Source: Actinomycetes bacterium (lineage in GTDB: Bacteria; Actinomycetota; Actinomycetes; Propionibacteriales; Propionibacteriaceae). From it: a stretch of 13,440 nt of DNA. The notes under the pieces are model-generated. The model was not told the DNA's origin. It worked only from the letters and a program-made list of their open reading frames with translations, and searched no databases. This document shows positions 5,833 to 13,369 of the stretch, piece after piece. Every line of letters starts with the position of its first letter. Position 1 is the stretch's first letter. The translations under genes and the position numbers were made by a program. The stretch lies in assembly GCA_023436925.1 (NCBI GenBank), contig JAEZHJ010000159.1, forward strand, positions 1-13,440, read 5' to 3'.

Positions 5833-7389
5833 TCATCGGCCACGCTCCGGCTCACGCTGGCCGAGTTCGGCCAGGATCTGCCGCACGGCCTGCTCGATCA
5901 GCGCGGCGTCAGCGTCGCCGCCGGGCTGTGCGGTCGGGGCAGGTTCGGTGGCCTCGTCGGGCACCGCGTCGGCGGTCCGTCCGCCGTGCGCGCGAGCGAC
6001 CTCCGGCGGCGGGGTGTGGTGGTGGGCGATCCGCTTCACGTTGAGAACATGCTCGACGGTGATGTTGTCGCTGACGACGGCGCCGCCGATTCCGCCGGGG
6101 GCCAGGGTCAGCGAGGGCCGCAGCCCGGTGGTCGCTCCGACCCCGCCGAGGCTGCCCCAGGTGTTGACCAGGATCCGGAAGGCGGGCTTCTCGATCCCGA
6201 AGGCGAGGATCGCCTCGTCGTCGCGGGCGTGGATCACGACCGAGTGGCCGTCGCCGCCGAAGGTGAGCAACTGCATCGCCCGTTCGCAGCCGGCGCGCCA
6301 GCCGTCCTCCACCATGAAGCCGAGCACCGTGGTCAGCTTCTCGCGGGACAGCGGGTGGTCCGGGCCGACCCCGGCCAGGTCGGCGACCAGGATCCGGGTG
6401 CTGTCGGGCACCGTGATCCCCGCCGCCTTGCCCAGTTCCTGCGGGGTCCGCCCGACGTACTGGGCCAGCATCATCCCGTTGTCGCGGAACATCACCGCGC
6501 CGAGCCGGTCTGCCTCGGCCTTGGTCAGCCACTGGGCACCGCGGGCCTGCATCTCGGCCTTCAGCCGCTCCGCGATCGGACGGTCGGCGATCACGACCTG
6601 CTCGGTGGCGCAGATCGTCGAGCAGTCGAAGGACTTCGACTCCACGATCATCTGGGCTGCCCGGACGATGTGGGCCGAGCGGTCGACATAGGCCGGCACG
6701 TTGCCCGGGCCGACGCCGAGGGCCGGCTTGCCGCAGCTGTGGGCGGCCTTGACCATCCCCGGGCCGCCGGTGGCCAGGATCATCGCGGTGTCCCGGTGGT
6801 TCATCAGGGCGTTCGTCCCGGCCAGGGTCAGCTCGGTCATGCACGAGATCATCCCGGCGGGCAGGCCCTCGGCCTGGGCCGCCTCGGCCATCACCCGGAC
6901 CGCCTCGGCCGTCGACTTCCGCGCCGAGGGGTGGGGCGCGACCACGATCGCGTTGCGGGCCTTGATCGCGATCAGGATCTTGAAGATCGCCGTCGAGGTC
7001 GGGTTGGTGGACGGGGTCAGCGCGCACAGCACACCGACCGGCCAGCCGATCTCGGTGATCCCGCGGGCCTCGTCGCGACGCAGCACGCCGCAGGTCGGCA
7101 CGTCCTTGATCGACTCCCAGACACCCTGGGAGGCGAACTCGTTCTTCAACTTCTTGTGCGCCGGGTAGCCGAAGCCGGTCTCGTCATGGGCCAGCTGGCC
7201 GAGCCGCCCAGCCTCCCGCATCGCCGCCGCCACCATCGCTTCGCAGATCCGGTCGACCTGCTGTTGGGAGGCGAACTGGAAGGTCCGCAGGGCGGCCCGG
7301 GCTGCGGTGACCAGCTCCCGCGCCTGCTGGATCGACCGGAGGTCCGGATCGAAATTGGTATTGCTCATTGACATGTCACTCAGTTCCAT
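5833..7389 (-). CDS. eutE: Acylating acetaldehyde dehydrogenase of the microcompartment (EutE role, AdhE-like sequence)
   Basis: The enzyme turns acetaldehyde, CoA and NAD+ into acetyl-CoA and NADH. The product has 518 residues. The dehydrogenase fold fills about 12-455; the likely catalytic cysteine is Cys260 in SFDCSTICATEQVV. Blocks such as TPSTNPTSTAIFK (125-137), LATGGPGMVKAAHSCGKPA (205-223) and the SLTLAPGG segment resemble the N-terminal half of AdhE more than enterobacterial EutE. After a Pro/Ala/Thr linker (about 465-492), residues 493-510 form the amphipathic helix DADAALIEQAVRQILAEL, an encapsulation peptide by appearance, placed at the C-terminus. The N-terminus lacks the usual EutE/PduP targeting helix. 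Start is ambiguous: GTG 7392, ATG 7389, ATG 7374 or ATG 7368; 7389 is chosen for closeness to the eutL stop (7398) and a purine-rich GAGCGAG upstream. The TGA overlaps the ATG at 5836. Confidence 0.93.
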   Translation of the reverse strand: MELSDMSMSNTNFDPDLRSIQQARELVTAARAALRTFQFASQQQVDRICEAMVAAAMREAGRLGQLAHDETGFGYPAHKKLKNEFASQGVWESIKDVPTCGVLRRDEARGITEIGWPVGVLCALTPSTNPTSTAIFKILIAIKARNAIVVAPHPSARKSTAEAVRVMAEAAQAEGLPAGMISCMTELTLAGTNALMNHRDTAMILATGGPGMVKAAHSCGKPALGVGPGNVPAYVDRSAHIVRAAQMIVESKSFDCSTICATEQVVIADRPIAERLKAEMQARGAQWLTKAEADRLGAVMFRDNGMMLAQYVGRTPQELGKAAGITVPDSTRILVADLAGVGPDHPLSREKLTTVLGFMVEDGWRAGCERAMQLLTFGGDGHSVVIHARDDEAILAFGIEKPAFRILVNTWGSLGGVGATTGLRPSLTLAPGGIGGAVVSDNITVEHVLNVKRIAHHHTPPPEVARAHGGRTADAVPDEATEPAPTAQPGGDADAALIEQAVRQILAELGQREPERGR

Positions 7390-7397
7390 CACTCGCT

Positions 7398-8054
7398 CTA
7401 GTAGGTCGTGGGGTCGGCGGCGACCGCCAGGACGGCGTCGCTGAAGGCGTCGCAGGCGGCCCGGCAGGCGCTCTGGGAGCCGGTCAGCAAGGCTCCGGAG
7501 AAGTTGGTCTCGCTCGGCGGGCGGTAGTAGGTCCGGACCTCGACCTCGGCCGCCTTCAGCGCCTGGTCGAGCGCATAGCTGGCTTCCAGCGGAGGTGCGA
7601 TCAGGTAGGCCAGCGGCTCACCGACTGCGATCCCCGCCTCGGCGGACAGGTAGCTGCCGGTGCTGCTGATCAGGTGCGGGAAGTAGGCCAGCTCGCCGGC
7701 GGCGTCTGCGGTGTAGAACCAGGCCTTCTCGGTGGCGTAGGCGATGCAGGCGTCCAGCCCGGCGCGCACCTCGGACGGTGACGGCCCGGCGAGCATCCCG
7801 ATCACCTCCCCAGACAGCGGACCGGAAGCGTTTCCGGAGCCGGCGTAGAAGCTGTGGGCGTAGGCGACCTCGACCTCGGCGCACTTGGTCGCCTCATCCA
7901 GCGCGACGTACAGCGAGTCATCGATGTCACAGGTGACCAGTCCGACGCTGCGCTGCCAGTCGGCCAGGCCCCACTGTTCGGCGAGCCCGCGCTCGACCTG
8001 GGTGATCACCTTGGCGGCGAGGATCCGGGGCTTCAGGGGTTTGCGGAGGTCCAT
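7398..8054 (-). CDS. eutL: Microcompartment shell protein EutL (tandem-domain trimer)
   Basis: The 218-residue product is almost the same length as enterobacterial EutL (219). It has two BMC folds (about 1-113 and 114-218) and the EutL-specific blocks DEATK (53-57), GEVIGMLAGPSPSEVRAGLD (82-101), STGSYLSAEAGI (131-142), LAYLIAPPLEASYALDQALK (148-167), PPSETNFSGALLTGSQSAC (179-197). EutL trimers form facet tiles with a gated central pore thought to pass larger molecules such as cofactors. The ATG lies one base after the eutN stop (TGAGATG) with GGAAGAG upstream, so the genes are coupled. No signal peptide or membrane segment is seen. Annotation is secure by length and many identities with known EutL. 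Confidence 0.96.
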   Translation of the reverse strand: MDLRKPLKPRILAAKVITQVERGLAEQWGLADWQRSVGLVTCDIDDSLYVALDEATKCAEVEVAYAHSFYAGSGNASGPLSGEVIGMLAGPSPSEVRAGLDACIAYATEKAWFYTADAAGELAYFPHLISSTGSYLSAEAGIAVGEPLAYLIAPPLEASYALDQALKAAEVEVRTYYRPPSETNFSGALLTGSQSACRAACDAFSDAVLAVAADPTTY

Positions 8055-8055
8055 C

Positions 8056-8346
8056 TCAGCTCTTCCTGAACGTCGTCTGGCCGTCGACCTCGAGGGAGTC
8101 GAGGATCCCCATGATGACTGCGTCCACCGGACACTCCTGGGTGGCCGGGGTGAACCGACCGGCGCTGCCCTCGCTGATCAGGACGAGTTCACCGGCACCG
8201 GCACCGACCGCATCCACGGCGACCAGCGGAGGGCCGATCAGCTCGTCGCCGACGGTGGCCTCGCGCACGATCAGCAGCGAGCGTCCGCGCAGGCTTTCCG
8301 TCTTGACGGTGGACACCGCCGAACCAACAACTCGGGCGATCCGCAT
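8056..8346 (-). CDS. eutN: Microcompartment vertex protein EutN (BMC-P pentamer)
   Basis: The 96-residue product is the EutN/CcmL family: pentamers that cap the vertices of the polyhedral shell. Seen motifs are the opening MRIARVVGSAVST, the LIVRE strand (25-29), LVAVDAVGAGAGELVLISEG (41-60) with the family's Gly-rich turn, and PVDAVIMGILDSL (73-85). The length matches EutN (about 95). The ATG follows GGGGAG with good spacing, 12 bases after the eutC stop, and the stop is one base from the eutL start. It is the only BMC-P gene in the window; the operon places it between the lyase and the shell and aldehyde genes. Confidence 0.95.
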   Translation of the reverse strand: MRIARVVGSAVSTVKTESLRGRSLLIVREATVGDELIGPPLVAVDAVGAGAGELVLISEGSAGRFTPATQECPVDAVIMGILDSLEVDGQTTFRKS

Positions 8347-8358
8347 CTGTTTCTCCCC

Positions 8359-9243
8359 TCAGACCGCGCCGGCGATGTCGCGCAGCTTCACGCCGCTGGC
8401 CTGGTGGCGCAGCATCCGGCCGATGAACTCGACGATGTAGGCGCCGGCCTCCAGCGGATTGACCCCGCCGTGGCGGGTGATCATGCAGATCAGGTCCCGG
8501 TCGGCGTCGGTCTTGCCGGGCTGGGGGTCGTAGCCCATGTAGGCGCTCATGGCGTCGGCGATGCCGAGGCCGGGGCGCTCTCCGATCAGCAGCAGCACGA
8601 CCTTGGCGCCGATGATCGCGTTGATGTCGTTCATCACTGCGACGCGGGCGTTGGTGAGGAAGAACGGGGTGCCGACAGTCAGGCCGGCCGCAGCCAGGCC
8701 CTGGTCGATCACCGGCAGAATGTCGGGCAGGTTGTTCTCGATCGCCGCCGCCGACAGCCCGTCTGCCACGCAGATCTGGACATCCGGCCGCGGCCGGCAA
8801 CGTTCGGCCAGCACCTGCCGCGCCTCGTCACTGAGCCGGCGGCCGAGGTCAGGACGCAACAGGTACTGCTCCCGGTCGGTGACCCGCGTGGTCACCGTGA
8901 ACAGCCCGAACTGCTCCTTGAGCTGGTCGCTGACCACGCCGTGGATCGCGTCCTGGGTCACCGCGTGGTCGGCCTCGAACAGCAGGTGGGAGGAGGTCCT
9001 CGGACGGGCACCGGCGCGACCGACCGCCAGCCGCGCCGAGGTGGCCTCGGCGAGGTTGCGCAGGCCGTCGGGGTCGACCGGGTCGTCCACCTGGAGCCGA
9101 CGACGGATCGTCCGCTCGGACGGATCGGGCAGGTCGATCACCAGCGACGATGCGGTATCCGGCTGCGGGGTCGCCTGGCCGGCGCGGGGGTCGCGCAGTT
9201 CGGCGAGCACCCGGGCGACAATCTCCTGGACGGTTGGGTTCAT
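8359..9243 (-). CDS. eutC: Ethanolamine ammonia-lyase small (light) subunit
   Basis: With EutB this subunit forms the adenosylcobalamin-dependent ethanolamine ammonia-lyase; EutC supplies much of the contact with the cobalamin. The product is 294 residues (E. coli 295). Residues 4-17, TVQEIVARVLAELR, form an amphipathic N-terminal helix like the known EutC encapsulation signal, followed by a Pro/Thr/Ser linker (18-38). Conserved blocks: GRAGARPRT (75-83), VADGLSAAAIENNLP (159-173), FFLTNARVAVMNDI (194-207), GERPGLGIADAMSAYMGYDP (221-240) and HGGVNPLEAGAYIVEFI (258-274). The start at 9243 follows AGAGGTG and is five bases from the eutB stop; the frame stays open well upstream within eutB, but that stretch is only a shadow of EutB coding in another frame. 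The lyase assembles in the microcompartment lumen. Confidence 0.97.
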   Translation of the reverse strand: MNPTVQEIVARVLAELRDPRAGQATPQPDTASSLVIDLPDPSERTIRRRLQVDDPVDPDGLRNLAEATSARLAVGRAGARPRTSSHLLFEADHAVTQDAIHGVVSDQLKEQFGLFTVTTRVTDREQYLLRPDLGRRLSDEARQVLAERCRPRPDVQICVADGLSAAAIENNLPDILPVIDQGLAAAGLTVGTPFFLTNARVAVMNDINAIIGAKVVLLLIGERPGLGIADAMSAYMGYDPQPGKTDADRDLICMITRHGGVNPLEAGAYIVEFIGRMLRHQASGVKLRDIAGAV

Positions 9244-9248
9244 CACGG

Positions 9249-10616
9249 TCACCTCTGCAGGAAGAAGGACGGATCGCCGGCCTTCGCGGTCAGGGCCCCG
9301 TCCCGCCACAGGCCGATCTCGGTCAGCCACTGCTCGAACTCCGGCAGCGGCCGCAGGCCGAGCGCCTGCCGCAGCGACGGCGCATCGTGGTAGCGGGTGG
9401 ACTGGTAGGACAGCATCACGTCGTCGCCCATCGGGACGCCCATGATGAAGTTGCAGCCGGCCGCGGCCAGCAGCACGGCGAGGTTCTCCAGGTCGTTCTG
9501 GGTCGCCCGCGCGTGGTTGGTGTAGCAGACGTCGCAGCCCATCGACAGGCCGGACAACTTGCCCATGAAGTGGTCCTCCAGGCCTGCCCGGGTGATCTGG
9601 ACGGCGTCGTAGAGGTACTCCGGGCCGATGAACCCGACCACGGTGTTGACCTGGAAGGGATCCCACCGCCGGGCCATCGCGTAGATCCGGGCCTCCATCA
9701 CCAACTGGTCGGCCCCGTAGTGCGCATCGGCGGACAGCGCCGAGCCCTGCCCGGTCTCGAAATACATGTGCTGCGGACCCTGGGTCCAGGAGTACTTGCG
9801 GGCCAGCGCCTCGGCCTCGTCGATCAGGCCGACGCTGACCCCGAAGCTCTCCATCGCCTTCTGCGATCCGGCCAGGGACTGGAAGACCAGGCCGACCGGG
9901 GCGCCCCGCTTGAGGCACTCCATCTGGGTCGTGATGTGGGACAGGACGCAGTTCTGGGTCGGGATCTGCCAGCGATCGATGACGCCCTTGGTCATCTCCA
10001 GCAGCCGGCTCACGCTGCTCACCGAGTCATCGGCGGGGTTGATCCCGATCACCGAGTCCCCCGAGCCGTAGGACAGGCCCTCGTACAGCGAGGCCCGGAT
10101 CCCGTCGACGTCATCGGTGGGATGGTTCGGCTGGTTCCGCGAGGCCAGGGTGCCCGGCAGCCCGATCGTGTTCTGGCAGTGCTTGACGACCTGGATCTTC
10201 TTCGCCCCGACGACGAGGTCGAGGTTCGACATCAGCTTGGTGACGGCCGCGACCATCTCACCGGTCAGCGCCCGGGAGATCCGGGAGATCATCGCGGAGG
10301 TGGTGTCGTTGTCGAGGATCCACTCGCGCAGCTCACCGACCGTCCAGCCCTTGATCTCGGCGTAGACCGTTTCGTTGAGGCCGTCCTCGACCGCCCTGGT
10401 CACCTCGTCGTCCTCATACGGCACCACCGGGTTCTCCCGGAGCACGGACAGCGGCACCTCGGCCAGCACGAAACGGGCGGCGGCCCGTTCGGCCATCGAG
10501 TCCGCGGCGATCCCGGCCTGCCGGTCCCCCGACTTCTCCTCGTTCGCCTTCGCCAGCAACTCGACCAGCGAGCCGAACTCGTAGGTCCGGCCGAACAGGC
10601 GGGTGCGCAGCAACAT
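9249..10616 (-). CDS. eutB: Ethanolamine ammonia-lyase large (heavy) subunit
   Basis: EutB is the catalytic TIM-barrel subunit: ethanolamine to acetaldehyde and ammonia by a radical mechanism with adenosylcobalamin. The product has 455 residues (E. coli 453) and aligns end to end, from LFGRTYEF at the start to AGDPSFFLQ at the end. The substrate-binding residues known from E. coli EutB all occur at the same numbers: Arg160 and Gln162 (ASRNQPN), Asn193 (GINP), Glu287 (MYFETGQGSALSA) and Asp362 (MGCDVCYTNH), so the enzyme should be active. The start at 10616 is chosen because the alignment begins there and GGAAGGAG precedes it; the frame stays open to 10721 only inside eutA. It lies 22 bases after eutA and five before eutC, the usual eutABC order. 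Confidence 0.98.
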   Translation of the reverse strand: MLLRTRLFGRTYEFGSLVELLAKANEEKSGDRQAGIAADSMAERAAARFVLAEVPLSVLRENPVVPYEDDEVTRAVEDGLNETVYAEIKGWTVGELREWILDNDTTSAMISRISRALTGEMVAAVTKLMSNLDLVVGAKKIQVVKHCQNTIGLPGTLASRNQPNHPTDDVDGIRASLYEGLSYGSGDSVIGINPADDSVSSVSRLLEMTKGVIDRWQIPTQNCVLSHITTQMECLKRGAPVGLVFQSLAGSQKAMESFGVSVGLIDEAEALARKYSWTQGPQHMYFETGQGSALSADAHYGADQLVMEARIYAMARRWDPFQVNTVVGFIGPEYLYDAVQITRAGLEDHFMGKLSGLSMGCDVCYTNHARATQNDLENLAVLLAAAGCNFIMGVPMGDDVMLSYQSTRYHDAPSLRQALGLRPLPEFEQWLTEIGLWRDGALTAKAGDPSFFLQR

Positions 10617-10638
10617 CAGCGCGACTCCTTCCGGGGCT

Positions 10639-12081
10639 TCACTGGTAGAACACCAGCGTCTTGACAGAGACCGGGACCACCCGGCCGTCGAACATGGGTT
10701 CGCCGATATCGATGTAGTCACCCTCGGCGAGGTGCACCTGGTCGATCACGATCACGGGTTGCTCGGGGAGTTCCGCGGCGATCGTCTGGCCGAGCACCTT
10801 GGCGTAGTCGGCACGGGAGACCAGGATCAGTGCCCGATCTGGTTCCTGCCGCTGCCGGGCGTACCGGGCCAGGCCCGCCGACAGTTCGAGCAGGTCCCGG
10901 TAGCCGAGCCGCTCGGGCAGGTCGAGGGAGATCGCCAGGTCGACCTCGGAGGCATCCGATGTCCCCCACCGCTTGACCGCTGCTGCGACCCGGTCCGCCA
11001 CCGCCTCAGCGGACGGGGCGGGGTCACCGCCGAGATCGGGCTGGACCACGGGCAGGTTCCGCAGCGGAAGCTGACCGGCGGCCCAGATCGTCGAACCGGA
11101 CAGGCTCACCTGCTGGTGGCTCGCACCGAGCACGGTGGCCCGCAGGGTCTGCGCCGGGGGCCCCACTGGCAACGCCGCCCAGCGCGGGTTCTCACGCAGG
11201 GAGCGCGCCAGCAGGGGACCCACATCGCCGTAGCGCGCAATCTCGGCCAGATTGCTGCACGGCAGATTGTCGTAGTACGCCGCCCCGACGCCGCCCGAGA
11301 CGGTGTACTGCGCCACCGGCGGCTCGACCGCCAGTGGCGGTGCGAGCGCGACCAGTTCCCCCAGCGGCGAGGTGACCCCGGTGACCAGGTCCACCACGAT
11401 CTCCGCCATCGCGTCGGTGAACCGACGCAGGGTGTCCAATGAGGGTTGCCGACCGACGGCCAGATCGGGCAGATCCAGCGCGGCGGCAAGGTCACGGCCG
11501 GCGGGCTTGACCGCCAGCACGGTTCCGGTGTCCGGATCCAGGCGCACCTGGCGTCCGCCCACCATGGCAGCTGACGCGCCGCACACGGCGCCGGAGCGGA
11601 AGGCCGCGACATTGGCCGACCCGCCGCCGATGTCGACGTTGACCGCTGTCGCATAGTGTTCGGCCGACCACTGGGCCGCCCCCGCGCCGCGACCGGCGAG
11701 TTGGGCCTCGACCAACGGACCGGCAACGGTGACCACGAAGTCCCCCGCCAGCCCCGCCAGGTTGTCGATGATCAGGGGGGCGTTGCCGGCGCGAGCCGAC
11801 TCACCGGTGACGATCACCGCGCCGGTCTGGATCGCTGTCGGGTCGATCCCGGAACGCTGATACTCCGCCGCGATCCAGGCCCGGACGCCGGCCAGGTCGA
11901 TTTCGTCCTCGGCCACGAGCGGGGTCAGCGCCGGCTCGCCCCGATAGGTGACCTCGCGGCGATCCACGCCGATTCTCGGCACCAGGCCACCCTGGGCCTG
12001 GTTGCTGACCTCCAGCCGGGACACCACCAGCTGGCTGGTCGTGGTGCCGATGTCGATGCCGACGCTCGACAGCTCACGCAT
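10639..12081 (-). CDS. eutA: Ethanolamine ammonia-lyase reactivating factor EutA
   Basis: EutA is an ATPase of the Hsp70/actin fold that releases damaged cobalamin from the lyase so that fresh adenosylcobalamin can bind. From the ATG at 12081 the product has 480 residues (E. coli about 467). Motifs: phosphate-1 VGIDIGTTTSQLVVS (7-21), the VTGESARAGNAP block (91-102), phosphate-2 AVNVDIGGGSANVAAF (146-161), SGGVGAAYY (262-270) and the C-terminal DYIDIGEPMFDGRVVPVSVK. I prefer the ATG at 12081, preceded by GGGGGTGAG with five-base spacing; the GTG at 12090 is in frame and would add three residues. Stop is TGA at 10639, 22 bases before eutB. No promoter-sized gap separates it from the oxidoreductase upstream, so both appear to be one transcript. 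Confidence 0.96.
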   Translation of the reverse strand: MRELSSVGIDIGTTTSQLVVSRLEVSNQAQGGLVPRIGVDRREVTYRGEPALTPLVAEDEIDLAGVRAWIAAEYQRSGIDPTAIQTGAVIVTGESARAGNAPLIIDNLAGLAGDFVVTVAGPLVEAQLAGRGAGAAQWSAEHYATAVNVDIGGGSANVAAFRSGAVCGASAAMVGGRQVRLDPDTGTVLAVKPAGRDLAAALDLPDLAVGRQPSLDTLRRFTDAMAEIVVDLVTGVTSPLGELVALAPPLAVEPPVAQYTVSGGVGAAYYDNLPCSNLAEIARYGDVGPLLARSLRENPRWAALPVGPPAQTLRATVLGASHQQVSLSGSTIWAAGQLPLRNLPVVQPDLGGDPAPSAEAVADRVAAAVKRWGTSDASEVDLAISLDLPERLGYRDLLELSAGLARYARQRQEPDRALILVSRADYAKVLGQTIAAELPEQPVIVIDQVHLAEGDYIDIGEPMFDGRVVPVSVKTLVFYQ

Positions 12082-12115
12082 CCTGCTCACCCCCGAACTT
12101 GCTCGTCAGGGATGG

Positions 12116-13369
12116 TCAGTTGCCGGCCAGGTCCACCGACACCGGCCCACCGGTGCCCGAGACCCCGGAGAGGAGCTGGTGCGGGACCCGGAAGACACGG
12201 CCCGGCGCAGCGGGCCACCAGGTGGTGACCCGGCCGATCTCGCGTCCGTCCTGTCGCGCGACGACGGTCGGCCGGTTGCGGAGCACCGTGGGCCACAGCA
12301 GCAGGTGGCCGCGGGCCGGCGCCCCCTCACCCGGCTGGAACCGGGTCGGGCAGATCCACTTGAAGCTCGATCCGGCTTGGACCGGGACGCCGCGAGGCGC
12401 CGGGGCGGGGGCGTCGAGGTAGCGCAGCACCTGCGGGGCGACGTGGGCGCCATCAAGTGCGGCGCTGTCTGCCGTGTCGACCGGGTGCACCAGGTTCCCG
12501 ATCGCGAAGATCCCCTGCTGCTGGGTGCGCAACTGCGTGTCCACCACGGGCCCCAGGGTCTTCTCGTCCAGGCAGATGCCGGCAGATCGGGCGAGTTCGT
12601 GGTCGGGAATCCAGTCCCCCGAGAAGACCACCGTGTCGCACTCCACCACCTGTCGCTGACCGGTCTGGAGGTTCTCCACCTCGACACCGGTCACCCGGCC
12701 CCGGCCGATCACCCGCACGACGCGGGTTCGCGTCGCGACCCGGGTGCGCAGGTACAGGGGGCCGAAGGTGGAAAAGACACGGTAGGCATCGGCAGCCGGG
12801 TACTCCGTCGTCATGACCACCGTCTCGCAGCCGGCGTGCTTCAGGGTGAGCACCGCTGACCAGCTGACCAGTTCGGCACCGACGACGACCGCCTTGCTGC
12901 CGACCTTGCGACCGTGGAGGTGGACGAGGTTCTGCAACTGACCGGTCGTCAGTACCCCAGCCGGCCGATCCCCGGGGATCCGGCGGGCGGTACGCGGCCG
13001 CTCCCGCGCGCCGGTGGCGAGGATCGTCGCTGCGGCCTTCACGGTGAAGCGTCCGCCGGGCGCGGTGACTTCCATTGCACCGTCAGCACTCCACCCGGTG
13101 ACCATCGCGGAGGTCCTGATCTCGGCTCCGGCGTCCGCTGCGCGGCCGGCCAGGAGCTGGGCGTACCGCGGCCCCGTCATGACCCGGCGCAGGTCGCGCA
13201 GGCCGTAGCCGGTGTGATGGCAGTGGCGAGGGATGCCGCCCGGCTCGCTCTCCCGGTCCAGGACCAGGACGTCGCCCCGCAGGGCGGTGGCCAGATCGGC
13301 CGCAGCCCGCAGGCCGGACGGGCCGGCCCCCACAATGGCAACCGCCGGCGTCAGCACGGGCCGGTTCAC
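12116..13369 (-). CDS. FAD-dependent pyridine nucleotide-disulfide-type oxidoreductase, putative partner of a GlpA-like dehydrogenase
   Basis: The 417-residue product has a clear N-terminal FAD site, VAIVGAGPSGLRAAADLA (10-27), an LVLDRE segment, the ATGARERPR motif (118-126), a second Rossmann-like segment VVVGAELVSWSAVLTLK (161-177) without the normal GxGxxG, and the FAD-closing GIFAIGNLVHPVDTAD (286-301). A non-standard tail (about 320-417) follows. It belongs to the group of flavoproteins encoded next to GlpA-like FAD/[2Fe-2S] glycerol-3-phosphate dehydrogenases. The gene starts with GTG at 13369, overlapping the TGA of the preceding gene (GTGA) and preceded by AGGGAGG, so the two are coupled. 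Its stop lies 34 bases before eutA. The substrate is not shown by sequence; glycerol-3-phosphate electron transfer or an amine/amino-acid oxidase subunit are the alternatives. Confidence 0.8.
   Translation of the reverse strand: MNRPVLTPAVAIVGAGPSGLRAAADLATALRGDVLVLDRESEPGGIPRHCHHTGYGLRDLRRVMTGPRYAQLLAGRAADAGAEIRTSAMVTGWSADGAMEVTAPGGRFTVKAAATILATGARERPRTARRIPGDRPAGVLTTGQLQNLVHLHGRKVGSKAVVVGAELVSWSAVLTLKHAGCETVVMTTEYPAADAYRVFSTFGPLYLRTRVATRTRVVRVIGRGRVTGVEVENLQTGQRQVVECDTVVFSGDWIPDHELARSAGICLDEKTLGPVVDTQLRTQQQGIFAIGNLVHPVDTADSAALDGAHVAPQVLRYLDAPAPAPRGVPVQAGSSFKWICPTRFQPGEGAPARGHLLLWPTVLRNRPTVVARQDGREIGRVTTWWPAAPGRVFRVPHQLLSGVSGTGGPVSVDLAGN

Larger units (their letters stand above)
5651..5836 (-). 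other. Possible in-frame N-terminal extension of the BMC-H protein, or structured leader before eutM
   Basis: The 182 bases between the aldehyde dehydrogenase stop and the eutM start are open in the eutM frame for 62 codons. The first codon, ATG at 5836, forms an ATGA overlap with that stop and has GGAG eight bases upstream (5845-5848). The predicted peptide is rich in Ala, Pro, Thr, Glu and Val, with no recognisable domain and a few basic residues at its start (MRAKPQAAK). Of its 62 codons, 46 end in G or C, which looks lower than in the surrounding genes, so coding status is uncertain. Either both starts are used, giving a minor long and a major short shell protein, or the region is an untranslated structured spacer. 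Confidence 0.4.

Noticed and set aside
5048..7371. Two plus-strand open frames over 500 codons opposite eutQ, eutM and the aldehyde dehydrogenase
   Set aside because: No domain is seen and the composition is that of shadow frames; the minus-strand genes carry clear conserved motifs.
9244..9918. Upstream extension of the eutC frame into eutB
   Set aside because: The extension is Arg/Gly/Pro-rich and overlaps EutB coding in another frame; an AGAGGTG site and the EutC alignment place the start at 9243.
7885..10664. Long plus-strand open frames opposite eutL, eutN, eutC and eutB
   Set aside because: Antisense shadows; the EutB and EutC residues on the other strand are conserved to active-site level.
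10617..10721. 35-residue extension of EutB to an upstream ATG
   Set aside because: It overlaps the end of eutA, does not align with EutB, and a strong GGAAGGAG precedes the start at 10616.
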